Positions 34,466 to 42,951 of a stretch of 64,000 bases of DNA are shown here, piece by piece. The DNA lies in contig NZ_VEIO01000005.1 in assembly GCF_007680605.1 (NCBI RefSeq), positions 62,001 to 126,000 on the forward strand. The letters are read 5' to 3'. This stretch comes from Paenibacillus xylanexedens. GTDB lineage: Bacteria; Bacillota; Bacilli; Paenibacillales; Paenibacillaceae. The notes under the pieces were generated by a model. That model ran no database searches. It worked only from the letters and a program-made list of their open reading frames with translations, and was not told the origin of the DNA. The stretch's first letter is position 1, and the number at the start of each line of letters is the position of its first letter. A program made the position numbers and the translations under genes.

Positions 34466-35626
34466 ATGAATGAGAGTATGAATGCATCTGAGATGTTGTG
34501 GATGTGTCTGGTGGGAGGGCTGTTGCTACAATTGCTTTTTGCGGTGTGGAATGCTGCTTGCCTGCCCAAAGTACGATCATTCCGTAAGGGGAATATCGTG
34601 CCATCCGATCAGCTTGTTTCGGTATTGATTCCCGCTAGAAATGAACGAATACATATTGAAGCATGCTTGGAAAGTGTGCTTGCCAGCGATACGAAGGGGT
34701 TTCGTATGGAAGTGCTGGTACTGGACGACCGCTCCGAAGATGAAACCGCCGCTTTGGTTCAGGCGATTGCCCAGCAAGATTCACGCGTACGCCTGCTTCG
34801 TGGTACAGAGCTGCCTGTTGGCTGGATGGGGAAATCCCATGCCTGTCACCGGTTGGTTCAGGAAGCGCAGGGGGAATGGTTTATGTTCGTGGATGCAGAC
34901 GTTCGGGTCAAGCCGGATGCCATTCGGCAGACACTTGCCGCGGGGTGCGCGCAGGGAGGCGGGCTGGTTACCGGATTTCCGTATCAGGTCGCGAAGACCT
35001 GGATGGAAAAGCTTGTTGTGCCCATGATGATGTTTACGATCATCAGCCATCTTCCTATTTTTATGATACGCAGATCGGCAAGTCCGATGTTTGTCGCCGC
35101 TACGGGGGCTTTTTTGCTAATCCATCGAACAAGTTATGAAGCATCCGGCGGTCATGCAGCGATTCAAGGGCATCTGGTGGACGACATGAGTCTCGCCAAA
35201 GCGGTGAAACGTGCCGGTCATCCCGTGATGCTGGCGGATGTCCACGATGTAACGAGTACGCGGATGTATCAGAACGGTGCAGAGGTATGGAACGGATATA
35301 AGAAAAATATGTATGAAGGCATGGGTCGCAAAGACGTGCTGTTGCTTGGGACGATGCTGATGTATTTTGTGATGTATATTGTGCCGCCGCTGGGTCTGGT
35401 TCTAGGGATAATAACGGGCAGTGAAACGTCATCTCTGTATGGTTTCATAGGCACGTTGCTTGGCATGGCTGTAAAACGGGTATCCGATCATATCGGAGGT
35501 CAGCCGTGGTGGCTGGCTCTTTTTCAACCGGTTAGCATGGCGTTTGTGATTGCTATTGGTCTGGCCTCATGGCAGGCAGGTCGATCTGGTAAAGGGTACG
35601 TATGGAAAGGCAGGCGTTATAGCTGA
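34466..35626 (+). CDS. Family 2 glycosyltransferase, CrtQ-like (carotenoid glycosylation)
   Basis: 386 residues. An N-terminal membrane helix is followed by the GT-A core: VSVLIPARNERIHIEACLESVL, the first Asp LDDRSEDET, the DXD-like MFVDADVRVKPDA and the acceptor region HLVDDMSLAKAVKRAGH. Three or so membrane helices end the chain. It starts 2 bases after the acyltransferase stop codon. CrtQ-type enzymes attach glucose from UDP-glucose to a carotenoid carboxyl or hydroxyl; the CruF-like gene suggests a hydroxyl here. Confidence 0.85.
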   Translation: MNESMNASEMLWMCLVGGLLLQLLFAVWNAACLPKVRSFRKGNIVPSDQLVSVLIPARNERIHIEACLESVLASDTKGFRMEVLVLDDRSEDETAALVQAIAQQDSRVRLLRGTELPVGWMGKSHACHRLVQEAQGEWFMFVDADVRVKPDAIRQTLAAGCAQGGGLVTGFPYQVAKTWMEKLVVPMMMFTIISHLPIFMIRRSASPMFVAATGAFLLIHRTSYEASGGHAAIQGHLVDDMSLAKAVKRAGHPVMLADVHDVTSTRMYQNGAEVWNGYKKNMYEGMGRKDVLLLGTMLMYFVMYIVPPLGLVLGIITGSETSSLYGFIGTLLGMAVKRVSDHIGGQPWWLALFQPVSMAFVIAIGLASWQAGRSGKGYVWKGRRYS

Positions 35627-37260
35627 TGCAGAGTGTACAAGGGAATGGAAATGGTGACGGTTCAGAAGATACAGAGGTAGACAAAGGAACAGGAGAAGGT
35701 AGTAAAGGAGCAGGATTGGTGCTGGAAAAAGGAATAAAAATGGATATCGGGCACCGGGTAGAAGCTTCAAGCGGGAGCTTAAAACAGGATGTTATTATTA
35801 TCGGGGCAGGCTTCGGCGGTCTGTCCTGTGCGATTCGCCTGGCTTCGGCTGGCTTGCGGGTAACCATTTTGGAGCGCCAGGCGCATGTGGGCGGCAAGCT
35901 GCAACAGATCCAGCAGGACGGGTACCATTTTGACCGCGGGCCGAGCACCATTACGATGCCGGATGCGTTTCGCTCGGTTTTTGATCAGGCAGGCGTGGCG
36001 ATGGAGAACTATGTGCAACTGTACGAGCTGGAGCCTCGAACACGTAATGTTTTTGCGGATGGAACAGTGGTTGATCTGTCTAGAAACCGCGGCTGGATGA
36101 AAGAGCAGATTGCTGCGTACAGTCCAGAGGATGCCTTGCGTTATGATGCGTTTATGGATGAATCTGCCGCATTGTATGCGGAGGCGAATCGTCATTTTCT
36201 CGGCAAATTGCTGCTGAACCCGTCCGATAAATACAATCTCCAGATGTTGCGCAGTCTGCTTCGGGTGCGGCCTACAGTCAGACTGGATAAACTGCTGCGC
36301 AGGTATTTCAGCCATCCGCACACACTCGCCATGTTCGGGCGGTACGCCACGTATGTAGGATCATCGCCGTATCTGTCGCCTTCCATTTTTGCCATGATGG
36401 GTCATGTGGAAGCAGAGGTAGGCATCTACGGGGTCAAAGGCGGAACGTATCAGCTGATTGAAGGCATGACCCGGCTTGCGCAGGAAAAAGGTGTGCAGAT
36501 TCTGACGGGTGTAGAGGTGCATCAGATCGTGGTTCGGCATGGCAAGGTGATCGGCGTGGATACGGATCGGGGCTTTATGGAAGCGGAGCAGATCGTGGCC
36601 AATGGAGATGTGCTTAGTGTAAACAGGCTACTGCTCGCGCCGGAGCATCGGAAGCGGTTGAGTGATGCACGGATCGCAAAATACGAACCGTCCATTTCAG
36701 GCTTTGTTACCCTGGCCGGTGTACGCAGGCAATATGATCAGTTGCTCCATCATACCGTCTTTTTCCCGGAGCAGTACAAGCCGGAGTTCGATGATATTTT
36801 CCGTGACCGCAGGATGCCTTCCGATCCGACGATATATATCTGTTACTCTGGTTACTCCGAAGCAGGCATGGCTCCAGAGGGAGCCAGCAATCTGTTCATT
36901 CTGGTGAATGCGCCGTATTTGTCTCAAGCGTGGAACTGGGAAGAGCAGAAATATCGTTACGGTGAGCTTGTGCTGGAACAATTGGAGGCGCGAGGTATTG
37001 GTGGATTGAAAGAATCGGAAGTGTTAATTTGTTATACACCGCAGGATATTGAACGAGAGACGCTGGCTCATCAAGGGTCGATTTATGGCATTTCCTCCAA
37101 TTCGGTGAAACAAACTTTCATGCGACCAGGCAATCAGAGCAAAGATGTCCACGGACTCTGGTACGTTGGCGGCACAACCCACCCTGGCGGCGGAACCCCG
37201 ATTGTTACGCTGTCCGGCCAGCTTGTGGGGGAGCGACTTGTAGCGGAGCTGGGGAGGTAG
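35626..37260 (+). CDS. CrtN-family carotenoid desaturase/oxidase, paralogue 3, with Gly/Glu-rich N-terminal extension
   Basis: 544 residues if started at ATG 35626, which overlaps the glycosyltransferase stop codon (TGATG). The FAD motif DVIIIGAGFGGLSCAIRLASAGLRVTILER begins only near residue 55, after a hydrophilic Gly/Asp/Glu-rich leader. ATG 35740 with AAAAGGA upstream would remove 38 residues and may be the true start. The C-terminus LWYVGGTTHPGGGTPIVTLSGQL closes the family signature. It may be the diapolycopene oxygenase (CrtP-like) that makes the end-group aldehyde or acid, but this is inference. Last gene of the operon. Confidence 0.84.
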   Translation: MQSVQGNGNGDGSEDTEVDKGTGEGSKGAGLVLEKGIKMDIGHRVEASSGSLKQDVIIIGAGFGGLSCAIRLASAGLRVTILERQAHVGGKLQQIQQDGYHFDRGPSTITMPDAFRSVFDQAGVAMENYVQLYELEPRTRNVFADGTVVDLSRNRGWMKEQIAAYSPEDALRYDAFMDESAALYAEANRHFLGKLLLNPSDKYNLQMLRSLLRVRPTVRLDKLLRRYFSHPHTLAMFGRYATYVGSSPYLSPSIFAMMGHVEAEVGIYGVKGGTYQLIEGMTRLAQEKGVQILTGVEVHQIVVRHGKVIGVDTDRGFMEAEQIVANGDVLSVNRLLLAPEHRKRLSDARIAKYEPSISGFVTLAGVRRQYDQLLHHTVFFPEQYKPEFDDIFRDRRMPSDPTIYICYSGYSEAGMAPEGASNLFILVNAPYLSQAWNWEEQKYRYGELVLEQLEARGIGGLKESEVLICYTPQDIERETLAHQGSIYGISSNSVKQTFMRPGNQSKDVHGLWYVGGTTHPGGGTPIVTLSGQLVGERLVAELGR

Positions 37261-37712
37261 AGCAGGTACGGGAGGGCCAGGTGTGCTGAAACCTCGATGA
37301 AGTTAATCAATTCAATGAATTTAATGAGGTAGAACGAGGTATTGCAAGGTCTAACAATGTATCATAGTTGATTCGAGGCTTTAATAAGCAAAATAGGTGC
37401 TCCGAAATTCTAATGAATTCATGATTTGAGATCATGGGGGTTTTGGAGTGTCCTTTCATTAGGTTGAGAGGAACGGTATACTGGATAGAGTTGTCCATTG
37501 ATGGACACTACCCTATATGGTTTTTCTAAGAACCGAATGAATAAGCCGAGCGATTAAGGACACAAGGAAGATTTATCGAATAGGTGTGAGTGGATGGAAC
37601 CATATATCGATAGAAACATGGATGCCAGCCTGCCGTCTATTCCATCGCATTTACATAGAAACAAGAGGTACAGAGCAACTCAGCACATCATTCTCACATT
37701 GGAGGTCTCATC
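37261..37712 (+). other. Intergenic region between the crt operon and fni
   Basis: 452 bases, AT-rich, no gene. A short hairpin CATGAT..ATCATG near 37420 followed by GGGGGTTTT is a weak terminator candidate. The fni ribosome binding site lies at its end. No CarH-like boxes were found here. Confidence 0.55.
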
Positions 37713-38780
37713 ATGAACGAACAAGAGCGAGCCGGCAGACGGCTGCTACCCGACGTGGCAACGGGGGAACGGAAGCTGGAGCACGTGCGTCTCTGTCTGG
37801 AGGAGAATGTGGCAGGAGAAGGCATAACGAGCGGACTGGAGAAGTATGCGTTTCGTCATCATCCGCTGCCGGAGCTGGACTTTGAAGAGGTAAATCTGGA
37901 CACTTCGTTCCTTGGCAAAAAAATGCGTACACCTCTGCTCATCAGTTCGATGACGGGTGGAAGCAAAACGACAGGCGCGATCAATGAGCGCTTGGCACGG
38001 GTAGCGAACGCCCGAGGCTGGGCGCTCGGCGTAGGCTCGATCCGGGCTGCGGTGGAGCAGCCGGAACTCGCAAGCACATTTGATGTCCGCCGCTGGGCAC
38101 CGGACATCCCGGTCATCGCGAACCTCGGCGCGGTTCAGCTGAACTATGGCTTCAGCACGGCTGATTTCCAGCGTGCCGTGGATATCGCCGGCGCGGATCT
38201 GCTAGTGCTGCATCTGAACACGCTGCAGGAGGTATTCCAGCCTGAAGGCAATACGAATTTCAGCGGTCTATATCAGCGGATCGAGACATTGTGCCGTGAG
38301 CTGGACGTGCCTGTGGGTGCCAAGGAAGTGGGTTTTGGCATCGATGGCGTGACGGCGCAGCGATTGTACGAAGCCGGCGTGGCCTTCATCGATGTGGCTG
38401 GCGCGGGCGGGACAAGCTGGGTGCAGGTGGAGAAGTATCGAAACAATAACCCGGTACGCCGGGCGGCTGCGGAAGCTTTTGCCGATTGGGGCATTCCGAC
38501 GGCTGAATGCATCCAGAACGTGCGCGCGCTGAACCCCGATGGGGCGCTGATCGGTAGCGGCGGACTGTACACTGGCGTGGATGCGGCCAAAGCCCTCGCG
38601 CTCGGTGCCGACCTTGCAGGCTTTGGCCGATCGTTGCTCGAATCCGCCGTCACCTCGGACGAAGCACTGTCCGAGCGGCTGGAGCAGGTCGAATTCGAGC
38701 TACGCACCGTCATGTTTGGCATCGGCGCAGGCAGCGTTGCAGAGGTGAAGCGGACAGAACGTATGGTTGAGCGGCGGTAA
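37713..38780 (+). CDS. fni: Type II isopentenyl-diphosphate delta-isomerase (FMN/NADPH-dependent)
   Basis: 355 residues, TIM-barrel flavoenzyme that interconverts IPP and DMAPP, the C5 building blocks. Signature segments are TPLLISSMTGGS, VGSIRAAVEQPE, NLGAVQLNYG and the conserved VGFGIDGVTAQRLYEAGV, then DVAGAGGTSW and GSGGLYTGVDAAKALALGAD. GGAGGT precedes ATG 37713. It is the only isoprenoid-supply gene here and lies just after the carotenoid operon, so it probably boosts precursor flow. Its coding DNA is visibly more GC-rich than the surroundings. Confidence 0.93.
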   Translation: MNEQERAGRRLLPDVATGERKLEHVRLCLEENVAGEGITSGLEKYAFRHHPLPELDFEEVNLDTSFLGKKMRTPLLISSMTGGSKTTGAINERLARVANARGWALGVGSIRAAVEQPELASTFDVRRWAPDIPVIANLGAVQLNYGFSTADFQRAVDIAGADLLVLHLNTLQEVFQPEGNTNFSGLYQRIETLCRELDVPVGAKEVGFGIDGVTAQRLYEAGVAFIDVAGAGGTSWVQVEKYRNNNPVRRAAAEAFADWGIPTAECIQNVRALNPDGALIGSGGLYTGVDAAKALALGADLAGFGRSLLESAVTSDEALSERLEQVEFELRTVMFGIGAGSVAEVKRTERMVERR

Positions 38781-39113
38781 TGTTAGGGGAGTTGGGTGAC
38801 GGACTGGTGGCAGCGCCGCTGGCGCGCATTTTAACGTTACAAAAGAGATTGAGATTTGGCTGACCACCTTGTCATGAAGCGGGGCATCCCTTGCTGAGAG
38901 CTGCAAGCTACATACTATCCAATGGCTGATGATTACAGGGCATCACGCAGTTGGATGTGCGCTGAGGACAGTGGAGACCGTGTTGCTGGAGATACTGGAG
39001 ATACTGGGGCGCACTGGGAAGAGGATATTGGTGAGCATGGCATATGGACGCCGAGGAGTCGGAGTGGACGAACTAAGGTTAGTTAGTGGCGTGGCTGTAT
39101 CGCTTTAGAAGTT

Positions 39114-39308
39114 CTAACGATCTCACAGAACCTTATTTTGCGCTTTTTGCGGTGTGTACAAATCTAACGATCACCAGAAGCGCTATTTGTGCGAAAACCT
39201 GCAAAACTGGGCTAAAAACGTGGCTTTTCAAGTAAATAAGCTCCCTGGTGATCGTTAGAATTTCAAAGTAATCAAAAAGGGGCAAATAGCGTCGCTGGTG
39301 ATCGTTAG
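39114..39308. repeat. 195-bp dyad element, copy B: four 25-bp units in ++-- orientation
   Basis: CTAACGATCW begins units at 39114 and 39164 on the plus strand and at 39258 and 39308 (reading minus). The intervals 50, 85 and 50 bases are the same as in copy A at 23476-23670. Each unit ends in YTATTT 20-25 bases in. The sequence between units is only loosely alike in the two copies, so spacing is conserved more than sequence. Confidence 0.85.
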
Positions 39309-39384
39309 AATTCGTGGAGTCCCATTTGGCACTTGATGATTGTTTGATGTATGAATGTAGTGTGTTTACTGAAGGAGATTTCGT

Positions 39385-39429
39385 GGTGCGAACCCCAAGC
39401 TCACATGATTTCCCTGGGAGATTCGCACC
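39385..39429 (+). promoter_or_regulatory. Type I-C CRISPR leader-associated inverted repeat
   Basis: GGTGCGAA (39385-39392) and TTCGCACC (39422-39429) flank a segment containing CCCCAAGCTCACATGATTTC. This motif is what I recall from regions between cas2 and I-C arrays in Bacillales. It lies about 150 bases before the first repeat, which fits a leader on the left with transcription to the right. Confidence 0.6.
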
Positions 39430-39577
39430 AGTATTTTGATGTTTTCGTGACCTTTTGGCAACAGTTTGTGATCAAATTGGAGTGTTCTGGAAGTCAATGG
39501 TAAGGTTGATTGATATAATATGAAGAAGATACGTCATGCGAATTAGATGTTACAACTTTACTGCGTCTTTTTTCGCT

Positions 39578-39813
39578 GTCGCACTCCGTATGGAGTGCGT
39601 GGATTGAAATGATTGAATCTTGTAATCCGAATTGTGGTGTTCGTGTCGCACTCCGTATGGAGTGCGTGGATTGAAATTTATTATGCTTCGCATCAAGACG
39701 CGCGTTGTAAGTCGCACTCCGTATGGAGTGCGTGGATTGAAATTTCGTATCATCTTGATATACATCATAGTACGTAGCGTCGCACTCCGTGGGGAGTTAT
39801 GTAACATTGAAAT
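39578..39813 (+). CRISPR. Short orphan type I-C CRISPR array: three intact repeats, one degenerate, three spacers
   Basis: Repeats of 32-33 bases, GTCGCACTCCGTATGGAGTG... ending GTGGATTGAAAT, start at 39578, 39645 and 39711. The inner hairpin CACTCC/GGAGTG and the ATTGAAAT end are typical of I-C. Spacers at 39611-39644, 39678-39710 and 39744-39778 are 33-35 bases. A fourth repeat from 39779 keeps GTCGCACTCCGT but is mutated in the second half, so the array ends here. No cas gene is in this window. The AT-rich leader is to the left. Confidence 0.92.
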
Positions 39814-39949
39814 CGTATCCAGCTACTGGATATCATTCTTAGTTGCATATACCCTTTCCCCTAAGGGAGCACGTAGAATAAGGTATGTTACAATACTATG
39901 AATGCCAGCATTTCTATCAAATAGAATGAGGTGAGCTCTATGCGATGTA

Positions 39950-40390
39950 ATGGGATTATGGAGTATATTTTTGATAATGAGTAAATTCAATCAAGTGTTG
40001 CTGATGTTTTTGATCCCGATGCCCTTCACTATTATCAATTTTAGTTCATATCTAAAGGGGTATTCCCCTAACATCGTTCAATTCGTAGCGTCTTTGTTAT
40101 TCCTTCTTGTATGGTTTGCTCTAGGCATGAAGAGCAGGGGGAACGAGTTTGTACTGCGATCCACGCTGTTTTGGTTAACGGGGGCGGTCTTGCTTCTTGT
40201 TGGGTTTTATCTGGACTTAGCCATACTCTTTATACCTGCGTCCATCGTTTGGGCGGGGCCTGCTTATGGAATCAGGTACGTTCTAAATCTTCCGTCGGAT
40301 GTGATGTTCGCCTTAATAAGCGTCGTCTGTACTTATCTTTTCGGGTTAATGGGGGTTGCTATAGGACAGTCCCTTCAGAAAAGTGTATAA
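39950..40390 (+). CDS. Hypothetical membrane protein with about four helices
   Basis: Up to 146 residues; the start is unclear. ATG 39950 lies 14 bases after GAGGTGAG, ATG 39977 (MSKFNQVLLMF) is the alternative. GAGGTGAG is actually best placed for ATG 39940, which opens a 14-codon leader frame ending in TAA at 39984 and overlapping ATG 39977, so translation may be coupled. About four hydrophobic helices, no known motif, no signal for function. It lies between the CRISPR remnant and an XRE-TPR regulator. Confidence 0.6.
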   Translation: MGLWSIFLIMSKFNQVLLMFLIPMPFTIINFSSYLKGYSPNIVQFVASLLFLLVWFALGMKSRGNEFVLRSTLFWLTGAVLLLVGFYLDLAILFIPASIVWAGPAYGIRYVLNLPSDVMFALISVVCTYLFGLMGVAIGQSLQKSV

Positions 40391-40461
40391 TTTCGCAGAC
40401 TGAGGAATGTACTACAATGGATGGAGTTCGAATCGTACTGAATAATAATCCACAAAAAGAT

Positions 40462-40489
40462 CCGCTCAAATAAAAATGGGCGGTTTTTT
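40462..40489 (+). terminator. Weak intrinsic terminator before the XRE-TPR gene
   Basis: CCGCTC (40462-40467) and GGGCGG (40478-40483) form a short stem with one wobble, followed by T6. Confidence 0.55.
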
Positions 40490-40497
40490 GCATATTA

Positions 40498-40552
40498 AAG
40501 TAAAATATTTACAAGTAAAATATTGATGATGCTTACTAAAATATTGTATTAT
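40498..40552 (+). promoter_or_regulatory. Promoter of the XRE-TPR gene with three TAAAATATT repeats
   Basis: -35 TTGATG (40523-40528), 18 bp and -10 TATTAT (40547-40552). TAAAATATT occurs three times (40501, 40516, 40537). The first two belong to an AAGTAAAATATT direct repeat 15 bp apart, and the third lies between -35 and -10. Repeats in and before a regulator's own promoter suggest autoregulation. Confidence 0.55.
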
Positions 40553-40589
40553 CGCATTAAGCTTCATTTCATGGGAAGGCGGTGTCCCT

Positions 40590-41960
40590 TTGAGCGAAAA
40601 AGCTACAATCCGTGATCACTTGGAACATTTTTTAAAAAGGAATCGAATGACCATCAATCGCTTTTCCGAGATTTCCGGCGTGAATTCCGGGACATTGAGC
40701 GGCACGTTAAAAGGGAATCGGCCCATAGGCTTAAATCAATTGGATCGCATTACGGCTGGCATCGGGATGCCTGAAGGCGAATTATATGAACTGTACATAC
40801 ATGAGTACTTAGTAGACGCTACCCTGGATTGGCGCAGGCTCAGACCTTTTCTATATCGTTGTGCAGAGCTAGGCCATATAACACATATGGAGACAGCGGT
40901 GAACTATGTGATGGATAACCTTTCCTATGTCCCTCTGTTATTTGAGCTGGCAGAGCAGTTGCATAGCGAAGGCAAGATGGAGGCTTGTAAACCGCTCTAT
41001 CGTTGTGTTGCTGAGAGTGAGAAGTTGCAACATTCGGAACGTCTGGCTTTATGCCAATATCGTCTGTTTTCAGTAGGACTTTCGAATGACCAGATTCATA
41101 ATCTTACGCTAGCCACACGATTCGAACTATTTGTAGAACGTCTTGATGAGCAATATCAATTTGATGCGCTGAATGAACTGATCAATGTATATGCATCCTT
41201 GCGCCGCTGGGACAAAGTGAAACAATTCGCTGACCAGTTACAGATCAAAGCTTTTATACAATATGATGCCAAGAAAACATTACGGGAAGTGGAGACTGGA
41301 ACCAAAAAGAAGATCGTTTATTATGCTTTGTATTCGTATCTTGCTCTTGCTGAGGTCAGTTACCAACATGGAAAATATGAAGAAACGCTTCAGTATGTCT
41401 CAAAATACGCTGATTACAGCTGGATTAAAGATCCCACAGAAGAGGAAAAGATGGTGATTCTTCAGTTTCAGGATTGGTCAGAGGGAAATAACTACTATTT
41501 CAGATTGCTGTCAGGTGAAACAGAGTTGATTCCAGATTATTTAACGTATATCTCTGATCGCAAAAAAGAAATATTTCCTGCACTATGCGCCATTGTGACC
41601 GCAGCGAATCGATATAATGTCAATATTGACGATGTACTTGAACAGTACCAATCTCATCTGGTTTACGAGGAACAGAGCAGTCGTTTCGGGAAAATGAGCA
41701 AGCAATACACCAACGATCAATACGGCATTTTGCTAGCAGGGTTAGGTACGTACTATTTAAAAAATAATGACTATGACAGAGGCGTAGCTTACATTCGCCA
41801 AGGTATGGAATTTGCGATTGAAAATATGAATAAAGATGGGCTTCTCGATTGTTTGGGACTGTTTGATGATTTGCAGTACGTTGTTACTGGATCGGGGGTC
41901 AAGCCAAGCGCCGAGATGCTTATTCAAAAGATTCAGAGATTGTACAGTCCGGAACGATGA
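40590..41960 (+). CDS. XRE-type helix-turn-helix regulator with TPR-like helical repeats
   Basis: 456 residues. The N-terminal XRE domain (about 5-62: LEHFLKRNRMTINRFSEISGVNSGTLSGTLKGNRPIGLNQLDRIT) is followed by about 390 residues of tandem helical pairs resembling tetratricopeptide repeats, for example ALAEVSYQHGKYEETLQYVSKY and YYLKNNDYDRGVAYIRQGMEF. This layout is that of RRNPP-type regulators (PlcR, NprR, Rgg), which often respond to short peptides; whether this one does is unknown. GGGAAGGCGG is upstream and the start is annotated at codon TTG (tttgAGCGAA, 40590). The promoter carries three repeats. An 18-codon frame overlaps its stop codon. Confidence 0.8.
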   Translation: MSEKATIRDHLEHFLKRNRMTINRFSEISGVNSGTLSGTLKGNRPIGLNQLDRITAGIGMPEGELYELYIHEYLVDATLDWRRLRPFLYRCAELGHITHMETAVNYVMDNLSYVPLLFELAEQLHSEGKMEACKPLYRCVAESEKLQHSERLALCQYRLFSVGLSNDQIHNLTLATRFELFVERLDEQYQFDALNELINVYASLRRWDKVKQFADQLQIKAFIQYDAKKTLREVETGTKKKIVYYALYSYLALAEVSYQHGKYEETLQYVSKYADYSWIKDPTEEEKMVILQFQDWSEGNNYYFRLLSGETELIPDYLTYISDRKKEIFPALCAIVTAANRYNVNIDDVLEQYQSHLVYEEQSSRFGKMSKQYTNDQYGILLAGLGTYYLKNNDYDRGVAYIRQGMEFAIENMNKDGLLDCLGLFDDLQYVVTGSGVKPSAEMLIQKIQRLYSPER

Positions 41961-42013
41961 AAGAGTACAAAAAGCAGACAATAGATAAGGCCGAGTATCG
42001 TATCCACTTGTAA
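41957..42013 (+). CDS. Possible 18-residue peptide overlapping the XRE-TPR stop codon
   Basis: ATG 41957 overlaps the regulator stop codon (ATGA) and encodes MKEYKKQTIDKAEYRIHL, a charged peptide with no secretion signal. Peptide genes next to TPR regulators are a known pattern, but those usually encode secreted precursors, so this is only a candidate. Confidence 0.25.
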   Translation: MKEYKKQTIDKAEYRIHL

Positions 42014-42229
42014 GTATAGGCTAGATGTTATCCCCCAAGTTCAAAAAAGATTAGGCTCGTCGCACTGTGATGCATCCTCCGTTTTGAAATTCCTTATACA
42101 GACAGTCGGTTAGATTGTCCAAAGGTGTTTCAGAAAAGGGTGTTTTTTTGTCGTTTTCACTGTTGGAGTTTATTTGAATTTATGTTAATTAGCAGGATGT
42201 CCTACAATGGTACAGCAGGGAGGGGTGTT

Positions 42230-42400
42230 ATGGAGCGGGATGAACTCAAACTGCGGATCGAGGAAGCAAGGGAGAAACTCCACCAGATAAAGACGGAGTA
42301 CGGCGAGCTTCTTCACCCTCAGGTGATCCACCAATCTATGGTGCTGGATGAACTTATTAATATGTACAATCAGGTTAAAAGGATAAAGCCGATGGAGTAA
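42230..42400 (+). CDS. Spo0E-like aspartyl-phosphate phosphatase
   Basis: 56 residues from ATG 42230, with GGGAGGGG 4-5 bases upstream. The Spo0E family signature S-x-x-LD-x-LI-x-x-Y is visible in HQSMVLDELINMYNQV. The protein is an antiparallel helical hairpin (ELKLRIEEAREKLHQIKTEY then the signature helix). Family members dephosphorylate Spo0A-P and delay sporulation. Length and motif are normal. It is a single gene with its own terminator directly after it. Confidence 0.85.
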   Translation: MERDELKLRIEEAREKLHQIKTEYGELLHPQVIHQSMVLDELINMYNQVKRIKPME

Positions 42401-42413
42401 TCCATCGACCTCT

Positions 42414-42443
42414 GGGCGAGAAACTTTGGCCGGTCGCTCGCCC
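42414..42443 (+). terminator. Intrinsic terminator of the Spo0E-like gene
   Basis: GGGCGAG (42414-42420) pairs with CTCGCCC (42437-42443), then TTATATTTT. Confidence 0.8.
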
Positions 42444-42489
42444 TTATATTTTAACATAGCTAGATATGAAGAAAGAGAAACATTCAATT

Positions 42490-42951
42490 TTACATACAGT
42501 TTTCCTTCACGGTGATATTCTCGTTAGTTATCGTGATGAGGGAAGTTCCTGACACAGATTCTGTATATCCACAGGCTGTTTTTGTATAGGTTTTGCCGCG
42601 ACTGTCCTTAAGTATGACGTAGACGGAACTTTCGCCTAAAAAATGCAATTTTGGAGTAAACTTTATTTTTTTTCCGCTAACGATTTCTTCGCTAAAGGTA
42701 TAGAGCAGGTCGGAATCTTCTGTTTTATCTGCTGTGCTTGCGTCGAGAACGGGTTGATTCAAATGGGTTATGCCTGTCTTAATCTGAGTAATGTCATAGT
42801 CCGACTGATTATCAATCGTAATTCTGAGTTTGCGGAACGGATCCATGGCATTTAGAAGACTCATCACTACAATGGTACCCAGTGCAAGGAACAGGCCAAG
42901 GGCAATCATTAGTTTTATTTTGGAAAAGGGACGACGTGGTCTGGTGTGCAT
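42490..42951 (-). CDS. Hypothetical membrane-anchored extracytoplasmic protein
   Basis: 153 residues from ATG 42951 (AAGGAAGG 7 bases upstream). A basic N-terminus (HTRPRRPFSKIK) precedes one membrane helix (LMIALGLFLALGTIVVMSLL), then an external domain of about 115 residues rich in Thr and Ser, with predicted beta strands. Two cysteines (TACGYTE and the last-but-one residue) could form a disulfide. I do not recognise a family. It converges with the Spo0E-like gene. Confidence 0.7.
   Translation of the reverse strand: MHTRPRRPFSKIKLMIALGLFLALGTIVVMSLLNAMDPFRKLRITIDNQSDYDITQIKTGITHLNQPVLDASTADKTEDSDLLYTFSEEIVSGKKIKFTPKLHFLGESSVYVILKDSRGKTYTKTACGYTESVSGTSLITITNENITVKENCM

Larger units (their letters stand above)
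38781..39949. other. 1.2-kb region without protein genes: repeat element B and CRISPR remnant
   Basis: A weak hairpin GCGCC/GGCGC (38813-38825, then GCATTTT) may terminate fni. Nothing is recognised at about 38830-39110 apart from a short GGAGATACT tandem. The rest holds the 195-bp dyad element, the CRISPR leader and the CRISPR array, listed separately. Frames across the CRISPR are artefacts. Confidence 0.65.

Noticed and set aside
39550..39901. Frames across the CRISPR array with repeated RTPYGVR segments
   Set aside because: The repeated peptide is simply the translated CRISPR repeat.
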